Under the pieces are notes generated by a model that worked only from the letters and a program-made list of their open reading frames with translations, had not been told where the DNA came from and searched no databases. The translations under genes were made by a program, and so were the position numbers. 41,110 bases of DNA from Candidatus Pacearchaeota archaeon (GTDB lineage: Archaea; Nanobdellota; Nanobdellia; Pacearchaeales; GW2011-AR1), in contig JACPLT010000008.1 in NCBI GenBank assembly GCA_016186365.1, positions 1 to 41,110 of the forward strand, written 5' to 3'. Position 1 is the stretch's first letter. Every line of letters begins with the position of its first letter. Below, piece by piece: positions 33,668 through 39,984 of this stretch.

Positions 33668-33789
33668 CTTAAACTTCCATCTTCCCTTTCGGGAAGTTTA
33701 ATGAGACAGAAATTATCAAATTTCTGTATATTAAATTTTTTATCTCTTATCATAAAATTTAAGAGGTAAAAACTTTCAAGTTTTTTCAT
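33664..33789 (-). CDS. Mini-ORF 7, leaderless, coupled to the LamG gene
   Basis: 41 codons starting M-K-K-L-E-S-F-Y-L-L. Its TGA overlaps the ATG of the LamG gene. A TATA box 22-31 nt before its ATG makes it the first frame of the transcript. Hairpins: CAGAAATT-TGAT-AATTTCTG, then either CTTCCC-GAAA-GGGAAG (GNRA loop) or AAACTTCC...GGAAGTTT, two pairings that exclude each other. The final peptide K-L-P-E-R-E-D-G-S-L-R matches the end of mini-ORF 1. Confidence 0.6.
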   Translation of the reverse strand: MKKLESFYLLNFMIRDKKFNIQKFDNFCLIKLPEREDGSLR

Positions 33790-33810
33790 TCTTATATTTA
33801 TTCATTTAAC

Positions 33811-33820
33811 TATTTAAATT
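33811..33820 (-). promoter_or_regulatory. TATA box of mini-ORF 7 and the LamG gene
   Basis: AATTTAAATA on the minus strand, 22-31 nt before the ATG at 33789 but about 150 nt before the LamG start. Transcription therefore begins at the mini-ORF. Confidence 0.65.
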
Positions 33821-33851
33821 CTTACTACTACTTTGAATAGACAAAAAAATG

Positions 33852-33992
33852 TCATATCATCCGCAAATCATCTTTCAAAACTTCTCTCTTCCTATTCCTA
33901 ATTAATGCTAAAATAATCAGTATCAGCAATAAAATTATTCCAGCTCCAAAAATAAGAGAAATCTTCATCATCAAATAATTGTCAACTATCAT
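33852..33992 (-). CDS. Small single-helix membrane protein
   Basis: 46 residues, M-I-V-D-N-Y-L-M-M-K-I-S then a hydrophobic helix and a basic tail (R-N-R-K-R-E). The ATG lies one base after the stop of the 406-residue gene. A later M-M-K start is also possible. It may anchor or help export its upstream partner. Confidence 0.55.
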   Translation of the reverse strand: MIVDNYLMMKISLIFGAGIILLLILIILALIRNRKREVLKDDLRMI

Positions 33993-33993
33993 C

Positions 33994-35214
33994 TTATGCC
34001 AAAATTGTAAATTCAATTCTCTGGGCAACAGCATTTCCTGCTTCATCTAATGCAGTTATATCCAAAGCGTGCTGTCCAGCTGTAAAAGTTTTTCTTGTAA
34101 TACATCCGCCATTTCTCAAGCTTGAACATAATTTTATAACTCTCATTCTATAATCATACAAATCAGTGTAAGTTAATGATTCAAAATTTTCTTCAGTCAC
34201 GCTTACATTAAACAAAACATTCCTTCCGCTAACTTTATAATTAAGCGAATTAATAACCGGAGAGGTTACATCTACATACAATATTAAGGGTTTGCTTGAG
34301 CCAACCGAGTCTGCAACATCAGTTACTTCAAACCAATAATCAATCTGCTGTCCATTATAGTTATTTAGATTAACTGAAGTAGTGCAGGTGTATATCTCTC
34401 CAATAACAGAGCAATCCGCAATATTCAATGTTTTAGTTAAATAACCTGTTCCAAAATTTCCATAATGCAAAACAACAGACTTAGGATTTACCTCGCCGAA
34501 TGCAACCTCAAACTCTCCAGAAGCAAAACTTCCTTTCTTAGGCAGGGTTTTCCTTATTCTCGGAGCTTTTGAATCCACAAAAAATGAAATTGTTTTCTCA
34601 TCTATATTACCTCTTGAATCTTCTGACATAATCTGCACATCCTGCTGCCCATCTCTAAAGCTTATCGCCCTGTAATATGAATCACAATTAGTGCACAATA
34701 CATCCCAAGACTGCCTTGTAGGATTATACTTCTTTATCTTTGCTGTTTTTGCAACTGTAATATCAAAAAGAACATTCCTATTTTTATACACTTGATTTTT
34801 AACAGGGCTTGCTATTGTTAAGTCAGGAGTGCTTGTATCCACCACTCCAGTACTATCTCCATCTCCAAATCCGCAAGCAGGCAATCCTGCACATTTGTAA
34901 TCAATTGTTGTATAATTCCCAGAATCAGTAATCAGCACACAAACCTGGCAGACATCATGACTGCAGCTAAAACTAGTCTGCCCGCACTTATTTTTCAATT
35001 TTTGCCCATTTGACAAACATCCCGAAGCATATCCTAAAACAAGAGCTTCTGAATTATCACTTGAATTTATACATCCTGCATCAGATAAATCAGTGCTGCC
35101 ATCGCAATCATTATCCAAACCATCAGAACACTGAGTTATTGCAAGAACTCCTCCTGCTAATAATATAGTAAATACTAGACTGATTATTGCAATTCCGTAT
35201 ATTATTCCTTTCAT
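33994..35214 (-). CDS. Secreted Ig-like protein with Cys module
   Basis: 406 residues. Signal peptide (about 1-25), a MopE-like D-G-L-D-N-D-C-D-G stretch, a Cys cluster (about 65-110), then Ig-like domains. These include the W-D-V-L-C-T-N-C-D-S-Y-Y-R-A...F-F-V-D-S-K-A-P-R-I module shared with the LamG protein. No C-terminal anchor of its own; the 46-residue membrane protein follows directly. SD-like GGAGAG before the ATG and a T-rich promoter region. Confidence 0.78.
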   Translation of the reverse strand: MKGIIYGIAIISLVFTILLAGGVLAITQCSDGLDNDCDGSTDLSDAGCINSSDNSEALVLGYASGCLSNGQKLKNKCGQTSFSCSHDVCQVCVLITDSGNYTTIDYKCAGLPACGFGDGDSTGVVDTSTPDLTIASPVKNQVYKNRNVLFDITVAKTAKIKKYNPTRQSWDVLCTNCDSYYRAISFRDGQQDVQIMSEDSRGNIDEKTISFFVDSKAPRIRKTLPKKGSFASGEFEVAFGEVNPKSVVLHYGNFGTGYLTKTLNIADCSVIGEIYTCTTSVNLNNYNGQQIDYWFEVTDVADSVGSSKPLILYVDVTSPVINSLNYKVSGRNVLFNVSVTEENFESLTYTDLYDYRMRVIKLCSSLRNGGCITRKTFTAGQHALDITALDEAGNAVAQRIEFTILA

Positions 35215-35243
35215 TTTTATTACTCTCCTATTTTATCTCCCCT

Positions 35244-35292
35244 CTTCCTTAAAAATATAAATTAAAAAATAAAAAAAACAAAAAATTTATTC
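35244..35292 (-). terminator. Oligo-T terminator
   Basis: Right after the stop at 35293 the minus strand reads several T-runs (T6, T8, T6), typical of archaeal factor-independent termination. The same stretch blends into the promoter of the next gene. Confidence 0.5.
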
Positions 35293-36495
35293 TTATATAG
35301 CTTCTCCCCAGAAGTATATTTGACCTTCTGAAAAGTCTCCTACACATGGTTCTGGCAATCCTAACTTAAAGGTTATAGCTATTTCAGCTCCAGGTGTTAA
35401 GAAGTTTCCAGGATAGAATCCATTTGAGCCAGGTACTTCTATTCCCTGTATAATTTCTGCATCTCTGTAGAAATCTCTTGTGAATTCATTGCTGTATACA
35501 ATAGGCTTGTATCCTTCTGCATCAGCATTCGCATTTCCAGCTGTGCCGTATGCTCCTGATGTCGCATAATAACACAAATGGTCATGATTATCTACACTTC
35601 TTTCTGCAGGTGTATTTATCCAAGTGTCTATATCACAATCAGTTGAGAAAGTTGCTCCTGGTAATATTCCAGCTCCTAAAGCAGCCTGTTCTCTTAGATT
35701 AAGAGATAACTTCAAGTGATTTGTTGTAGGGCATCTTGCTCCTGATGAAGCAGGGTCGTAAAAGTCTGTTCCTGATATAAACATATCAAGTAAAACTCCA
35801 CTTCCAGCTTCTGCATCGTTTCCTACTAACATTGTGCTTGAGTAAGCTATGCTTCCTGGTCTGACATCACTGAATGTCATGTCGCCATCTATACTTAATG
35901 CTATTACTGGGTTTAAGAACCAATATTCGTTCTCATCCATTATAGCGCTTTGTCCGTCTGTTCCAATTGCTTCGCCTGTTATGAAGTATTCTCCATGCAT
36001 AGAAGCAGGTGTTTCGACAGTAAAGGTGCAAGTATAGTAGTCCATTGTTTCAGCGTCAAATTCTGTAAGCTGCTCTTCTAAAATTCTTGCATTGCAAGAA
36101 GCTTCAAGAGCTTCCCCATCTGTATGGGCATTTTCTCTTACACATTCAACTTCAATATCATTTCCAGTTCCTTGTGTTGGTCCGATTGTTCCAACAACTT
36201 CTTGGATTTCTTCAATCTTGTTCTTATCCATAGCAAGAACTCTCCACTGGATTTGTTCTCCCTCAAAAGCGTAGTTATTTACTCTTTCAACAAGCATAGT
36301 GCCTGCATTGCTGATTCTTCCAGCTTCAACCGGGTCTTCAAGAACAATTCTTGAATCACACATCCAAATTCTTGGAGCAAATTGTTCTGGTGTTATATCA
36401 AGTCCAATACCGCTTCCTATGCTAACTGCGAGGGCTCCTGGAATTACTGATAAAGCTAATAAAGCCATTACTAAAATTCCATATATTGTTTTCAT
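35293..36495 (-). CDS. Probable abundant surface (S-layer-like) protein
   Basis: 400 residues with a signal peptide (M-K-T-I-Y-G-I-L-V-M-A-L-L-A-L-S-V-I-P-G-A-L-A). The mature part is acidic, Cys-containing and beta-rich, and ends G-Q-I-Y-F-W-G-E-A-I without a membrane helix. Codon use differs from neighbours (more GCT, GGA, ACT; fewer Lys and Asn codons). Together with a full SD (AAAGGAGG) and a 5' mRNA hairpin, this points to high expression. It could be the main surface-layer subunit; no known S-layer family is recognised. Confidence 0.68.
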   Translation of the reverse strand: MKTIYGILVMALLALSVIPGALAVSIGSGIGLDITPEQFAPRIWMCDSRIVLEDPVEAGRISNAGTMLVERVNNYAFEGEQIQWRVLAMDKNKIEEIQEVVGTIGPTQGTGNDIEVECVRENAHTDGEALEASCNARILEEQLTEFDAETMDYYTCTFTVETPASMHGEYFITGEAIGTDGQSAIMDENEYWFLNPVIALSIDGDMTFSDVRPGSIAYSSTMLVGNDAEAGSGVLLDMFISGTDFYDPASSGARCPTTNHLKLSLNLREQAALGAGILPGATFSTDCDIDTWINTPAERSVDNHDHLCYYATSGAYGTAGNANADAEGYKPIVYSNEFTRDFYRDAEIIQGIEVPGSNGFYPGNFLTPGAEIAITFKLGLPEPCVGDFSEGQIYFWGEAI

Positions 36496-36503
36496 TTTAT
36501 AAA

Positions 36504-36575
36504 CCTCCTTTCACTTGTTGTATTGCTATAATTGTTATTATAGCAATGAATATGATTTGTTAATACTTTATAATT
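36504..36575 (-). promoter_or_regulatory. TATA box, 5' mRNA hairpin and strong SD
   Basis: TATA-like AATTATAAAGT (36565-36575) lies 18-28 nt before a perfect 11-bp hairpin (36522-36547, ATTGCTATAAT/ATTATAGCAAT, 4-nt loop). The mRNA should begin at or close to this stem. The SD AAGGAGG (36504-36510) lies 8 nt before the ATG. The layout resembles 5' stabiliser hairpins of abundant mRNAs. Confidence 0.6.
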
Positions 36576-36640
36576 ACGATAGTTTCCCTTTTTCATATAA
36601 AAGTTTACACAAAATAGTATTTAAGCATTGTTGCATTTTT

Positions 36641-36673
36641 GACTATACTTTTTTTTGTTACTTCGATTTGACA
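36641..36673. promoter_or_regulatory. Shared upstream motif, copy 3
   Basis: On the plus strand ACTATAC, a T8 run, then GTTACTTCGATTTGACAC. It lies between two divergent genes, about 145-180 bp before the surface protein and 85-115 bp before the plus-strand gene. Confidence 0.5.
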
Positions 36674-36756
36674 CTAAAAAATTTAATCCCTTTTTTGACC
36701 CGCATAACTTTAAAAACATCTTCCTCTTACTAAAGATAATAAAAGAGGACTAAAAT

Positions 36757-37035
36757 ATGAACAGCTTAATAATTTCAATCTCTCTTGGAGCTCTTGGAGG
36801 GCTGACAAGAGGAGTAGTTGGCTTGCTAAAAGCCCTGTCAATGAGAAGGCGGGTTCTCTGGGGATACTATCTCATAACCCTTTTAGTTTCAATAATAATC
36901 GGCTCCTTCGTAGGAATGATATTTAATTTTGACCCAAGGTTATCCCTATTAGCAGGATATGCAGGAACAGACATACTTGAAGGAATATACAAAAGTTTTG
37001 CAGTGCAAAAAGTTTATACTTCAGGAAAAAAATGA
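36757..37035 (+). CDS. Small membrane protein, holin-like layout
   Basis: 92 residues with two to three membrane helices (about 3-25, 36-58, 62-78) joined by short basic loops (M-R-R-R) and a G-Y-A-G-T-D-I-L-E-G-I-Y-K-S block. Size and layout recall phage holins, and the block is one I associate with small holin-like proteins. There is no other phage gene nearby. SD AGAGGA lies 8-12 nt before the ATG. Confidence 0.5.
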   Translation: MNSLIISISLGALGGLTRGVVGLLKALSMRRRVLWGYYLITLLVSIIIGSFVGMIFNFDPRLSLLAGYAGTDILEGIYKSFAVQKVYTSGKK

Positions 37036-37038
37036 ACA

Positions 37039-37048
37039 AATTTAAATA
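37039..37048 (+). promoter_or_regulatory. TATA box, leaderless gene
   Basis: AATTTAAATA, 22-31 nt before the ATG at 37070. It drives the three-gene cluster. Confidence 0.6.
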
Positions 37049-37069
37049 TCCCTGTTCATTATAATAAAC

Positions 37070-37282
37070 ATGGAAAATATTGCTATAGATTTTGACTCTT
37101 TATCAGAAGAAATTCTTACCAGATATGCAGGAGAGTGGGTTGCAATAATAAACGGAGAAGTGATTTGTCATGGCAAATCTTTTAAAGATGTGAATGAATG
37201 TTGCAAAACTCTTATCATAAAAAACAAACCATTAATAGGCAAGCTTCCAGAAAATTCTCTTAGTGTCCTTTCTGTATATTAA
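37070..37282 (+). CDS. DUF5678-like small protein
   Basis: 70 residues with Y-A-G-E-W-V-A-I-I-N-G-E-V-I-C-H-G-K-S-F-K-D-V, the pattern of DUF5678 proteins. First of three tightly packed genes. Function unknown. It is often seen beside aspartic-protease-like genes, in my recollection of archaeal genomes. Confidence 0.7.
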   Translation: MENIAIDFDSLSEEILTRYAGEWVAIINGEVICHGKSFKDVNECCKTLIIKNKPLIGKLPENSLSVLSVY

Positions 37283-37283
37283 A

Positions 37284-37718
37284 ATGGTTTTCTCATTCAG
37301 ATATAAACCTATAAGATTAAAATCAGGAGACATTCTGTATAAGCCCCTAATTCCAATTACAATAGATGAGCAAGAAAAAATAAATGTGATTGGAATACTT
37401 GATTCTGGCTCCGATATAACAATAATTCCCAAGGATTTAGCAGATTATTTGCAAATAGAAATTTTAGGAGATAATGAAGTAACAGGATTAGGGAAATCTG
37501 TTTTGTCAGCAAAACAGGGAAAAATAAATGTAAAATTTGGGAGAGGGAGAGAAATTTATGCATTTAAAATTCCAGTTTTAATCCCTATCAACGAGGATGT
37601 GCCCATAATAATTGGGAGATTAGGATTTTTTAACCAGTTTAAGATAACATTTGTAGAACAAGAAAAAAGAGTAGAATTTAAAAAAGTAGAAAACATTGAG
37701 AATATATCACTTAAATAA
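37284..37718 (+). CDS. Retropepsin-like aspartic protease
   Basis: 144 residues from the ATG one base after the previous stop. The catalytic-type motif I-L-D-S-G-S-D-I-T-I-I-P has Asp40; D-S-G replaces the usual D-T-G. The flap region follows, and the second hydrophobic motif I-I-I-G-R-L-G-F-F is near the C-terminus. One copy of the motif per chain means it should act as a dimer. No signal peptide, so cytoplasmic. Confidence 0.82.
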   Translation: MVFSFRYKPIRLKSGDILYKPLIPITIDEQEKINVIGILDSGSDITIIPKDLADYLQIEILGDNEVTGLGKSVLSAKQGKINVKFGRGREIYAFKIPVLIPINEDVPIIIGRLGFFNQFKITFVEQEKRVEFKKVENIENISLK

Positions 37719-37721
37719 AAA

Positions 37722-37946
37722 ATGCCAAATAAAAAAATAATAACTATCTCCTTGGACGAAAAAGTATTAAAATCCATAGAAAAAAGAGCAAATAAAAATA
37801 TGCTATCAGTCCAGCAGCAGATAGAAGACATAATAAGAAGAAGCTGTGTAATGTCAAAAACAAATTCTGCTCCAAAAGAAAAATTAGACGACCCGCTAAT
37901 TTCAATTTTCTCAAGAAGAAAACATAACCTCAAAAAGAAAAAATAG
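37722..37946 (+). CDS. Ribbon-helix-helix-like protein
   Basis: 74 residues: a beta strand (K-K-I-I-T-I-S-L-D-E-K-V) then two helices (L-K-S-I-E-K-R-A, S-V-Q-Q-Q-I-E-D-I-I-R-R-S), the layout of RHH DNA-binding proteins, with a basic tail. It may regulate its own three-gene cluster. It ends 2 nt before the tRNA on the other strand. Confidence 0.68.
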   Translation: MPNKKIITISLDEKVLKSIEKRANKNMLSVQQQIEDIIRRSCVMSKTNSAPKEKLDDPLISIFSRRKHNLKKKK

Positions 37947-37947
37947 T

Positions 37948-38071
37948 GCGGGAGGTAGGACTCGAACCTACGAAGGCACTAAGCCACAGGATTTCGTCCA
38001 ATGAAGGGTCTTAAGTTTAGCATCTAGATTTTCTCTAGAACCTGCTCGTTTGACCACTCCGAAACCCCCGC
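37948..38071 (-). tRNA. tRNA-Leu(UAA) with two predicted introns
   Basis: The acceptor stem GCGGGGG/CTCCCGC, T-arm GTAGG-TTCGAGT-CCTAC, long variable arm (GGC-TTAGT-GCC) and A at the discriminator position fit an archaeal tRNA-Leu. The 124-nt gene is too long. Removing 24 nt (38017-38040) and 17 nt (37993-38009) gives the perfect anticodon arm CAGGA-CTTAAGA-TCCTG with anticodon TAA at 38011-38013. The 17-nt intron sits at the canonical 37/38 site; the 24-nt one is at 30/31 and contains a TCTAGA...TCTAGA hairpin. Mature length 83 nt. Confidence 0.75.
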
Positions 38072-38094
38072 ATAAAATTTTAATATAATATACA

Positions 38095-38103
38095 CTTATA
38101 AAT
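38095..38103 (-). promoter_or_regulatory. TATA box of the tRNA-Leu gene
   Basis: ATTTATAAG on the minus strand, 24-32 nt before the mature 5' end, squeezed between the tRNA and the stop of the endonuclease gene. Confidence 0.6.
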
Positions 38104-38104
38104 C

Positions 38105-38821
38105 TTATCTAAACCCTAAAATTTTAAGTCTTTCTTTTAGGCAAGTATTTGGTTGGAGATACCCTTGCTTTTGAAAAACAAGCCATTTAGTTGTATGTTT
38201 TGAATTTTTGAATCCTATATTCTTGATGTAGTTTGTTATGTCTTTCTTTCTGTATATCAAAATAGAATAAACTTTGTTTTTATCTTTTTTACCTTTGTAA
38301 GGTTTTTTCATTCTAGGGTTAAATCCGAGAAGTTTTAAAGAGTTAAAAACACTTTTTACCAATCTTTTTGATGTTATTCCCAATTTTATCAAAGGCACAT
38401 TATTAATAGGGTTTTTGCAAGACCTATTCTTATCAAAATAAATGCTCCCATCTGTGTCAAATAGACCTCTTGTAAATCTTTTTATTAAGTATTTTTTTCT
38501 TAAAATTTCTTTAGGAATGTCCTGCTCTTTTTTAGAGCCACTCAAAATCCCAAATTTTTTAAAGAAACTAACAACCTCTTTATCAAAAATATAAACTCCA
38601 TAAACTCCCGTAGAGTAATACTCTTTATAATGTGCTTGTTTTTTATTTAGGGGGAAAAGAACTTTTTTATTGAGGAGTTTAGAAACCCACACATCATGAT
38701 ACTCTTTTTCTTCATTTATATCTCCACCTAAATAGTACATTGAGTATCTTTTATTTACGCTTATACATCCATCGCCAATGTGTATGCCTAGAAGTTCTGC
38801 CATATCACCATCTATTTTCAT
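38105..38821 (-). CDS. LAGLIDADG homing endonuclease, stand-alone
   Basis: 238 residues with two LAGLIDADG motifs: A-E-L-L-G-I-H-I-G-D-G (8-18) and F-T-R-G-L-F-D-T-D-G (116-125). They carry acidic residues D17 and D124 for metal binding. No intein splice motifs. Free-standing, on the same strand as and 33 nt upstream of the intron-bearing tRNA-Leu. It may cut or have once cut an intronless allele; that link is inferred. Confidence 0.85.
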   Translation of the reverse strand: MKIDGDMAELLGIHIGDGCISVNKRYSMYYLGGDINEEKEYHDVWVSKLLNKKVLFPLNKKQAHYKEYYSTGVYGVYIFDKEVVSFFKKFGILSGSKKEQDIPKEILRKKYLIKRFTRGLFDTDGSIYFDKNRSCKNPINNVPLIKLGITSKRLVKSVFNSLKLLGFNPRMKKPYKGKKDKNKVYSILIYRKKDITNYIKNIGFKNSKHTTKWLVFQKQGYLQPNTCLKERLKILGFR

Positions 38822-38944
38822 ATAAGCAAGAAGTTTTTAAGATATTTATATTTTTGTGTGTAACAATTCAACTCTTAAGAAAAAATCTATTTAAAAAATC
38901 TTCTGTTTTCTATATCCTAATAAAATTGTCTTAGAAGTAAAATT

Positions 38945-39382
38945 TTATTCACAAAGTTGGCATAATGGCAAATCTTGCGTTTGGGGGTTATCTGCCCTGC
39001 AAAAGTTATTGTAATCCTCTTCACAAAATGTTTGTATTGTGTCATATTTAGAATTTTCTCCATTTTTGCAATCTTGCACACAATTGCAAGCATTTTCTGT
39101 CTCTTCACACACTCCATTTCCGCAATTTATACAAGTGTCTACTGGACTTCCAGCTAAAAGAGAAGTTTCATAGCATTTGCTTCCTATAGATACACTGGTA
39201 TCCATACCAGATGCCCAAGAGGTTAGCCCTTCACAGCATTTTTCTGGATATTCCTCATAAATACTTGAAACTTGTTCTCCAATTTTCCCGCAATTTGCTG
39301 AATTATTTCCCGAATAAAAATATACTGCTAAAACTGCAATAACCACAATTACAACAATTCCTGTAACTAATCCCCTTTTCAT
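38945..39382 (-). CDS. Secreted Cys-rich protein
   Basis: 145 residues. N-terminal membrane helix (about 5-22), then 16 cysteines, with C-C-E-G-L-T-S-W-A-S and C-I-N-C-G-N-G-V-C-E-x-x-E-x-x-C-N-C-x-x-D-C, a compact disulphide or metal-binding module. The TATA box ATTTATAAAGT (39402-39412) lies 20-30 nt upstream. Surface or periplasm-like location; function unknown. Confidence 0.7.
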   Translation of the reverse strand: MKRGLVTGIVVIVVIAVLAVYFYSGNNSANCGKIGEQVSSIYEEYPEKCCEGLTSWASGMDTSVSIGSKCYETSLLAGSPVDTCINCGNGVCEETENACNCVQDCKNGENSKYDTIQTFCEEDYNNFCRADNPQTQDLPLCQLCE

Positions 39383-39401
39383 AGTAATGTAATAATCTCT
39401 A

Positions 39402-39412
39402 ACTTTATAAAT
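39402..39412 (-). promoter_or_regulatory. TATA box, leaderless gene
   Basis: ATTTATAAAGT on the minus strand, 20-30 nt before the ATG at 39382. Confidence 0.6.
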
Positions 39413-39422
39413 CTTATTTAAA

Positions 39423-39944
39423 TCAAGTTGTTGAATCGCAATCTACATCCTGACTAATTATAGAATTATCACAGACCAGAATTTTTCCATCTTCCTGAAT
39501 AAACGGCTGTATTGATATTTTCACAATGTCATTAACATCTTCATTATAATATAATTTTAGAACCTCTCCTCTTCCAGGGCTTACTCCATTTATTCCTCCA
39601 ATACTTATTTCTGTGTCCCCATCGCTTTCTATAATTGTGTCTCCATTTGCATCCTTCCTTTCTATAGCCCTTGTTAGCTCACTAACTCTCTCGCTGTTTG
39701 TAGCTTTTGCAAAGATTCCCCTTATATTAAACAACCCATTATTTTTAATTTTTAATGATATGGTATTATCTGTATTATCACATACATACTCCTCAATCAT
39801 AATAGAAACACTATCCGGACAGGTTGCTGTTTGTTTTAAAATTCTGTCTTTCATCCATCCATAAACTAGCACACTTAAGGTTATTGCAATTACCACAAGA
39901 AGAACATATCCCACCACTTCTGACAATCCTCTTTTATTTCTCAT
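39423..39944 (-). CDS. Archaeal pilin (class III signal peptide)
   Basis: 173 residues, M-R-N-K-R-G then L-S-E-V-V-G-Y-V-L-L-V-V-I-A-I-T-L-S-V-L-V-Y-G-W, cut expected after Gly6 with Glu at mature position 3. The acidic head has four cysteines. The N-terminus is closest to the 146- and 176-residue pilins of the main locus, 21 kb away. The TATA box CTTTTATAAAC on the plus strand (39964-39974) lies 20-30 nt upstream. Confidence 0.82.
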   Translation of the reverse strand: MRNKRGLSEVVGYVLLVVIAITLSVLVYGWMKDRILKQTATCPDSVSIMIEEYVCDNTDNTISLKIKNNGLFNIRGIFAKATNSERVSELTRAIERKDANGDTIIESDGDTEISIGGINGVSPGRGEVLKLYYNEDVNDIVKISIQPFIQEDGKILVCDNSIISQDVDCDSTT

Positions 39945-39963
39945 TTATATTCAAATAAAAACT

Positions 39964-39974
39964 CTTTTATAAAC
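39964..39974 (-). promoter_or_regulatory. TATA box, leaderless pilin gene
   Basis: GTTTATAAAAG on the minus strand, 20-30 nt before the ATG at 39944. Confidence 0.6.
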
Positions 39975-39984
39975 TTTTCTTAAA

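Noticed and set aside
21705-36495. Cohesin partner for the dockerin-like repeats
   Set aside because: The beta-sandwich domains of the giant proteins look like cadherin, Ig or lamin-tail types. I could not see cohesin features in any of them.
36757-37035. Prophage or provirus signalled by a holin-like protein
   Set aside because: No capsid, terminase, integrase or replication gene lies nearby, and the resemblance is only of size and topology.
37948-38071. Reading the tRNA as tRNA-Ser(CGA) or as an amber-suppressor tRNA with anticodon CTA
   Set aside because: Single-intron readings leave a mismatched or bulged anticodon stem. The discriminator base is A, as in archaeal Leu rather than Ser. 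The two-intron reading gives a perfect stem and the Leu loop.
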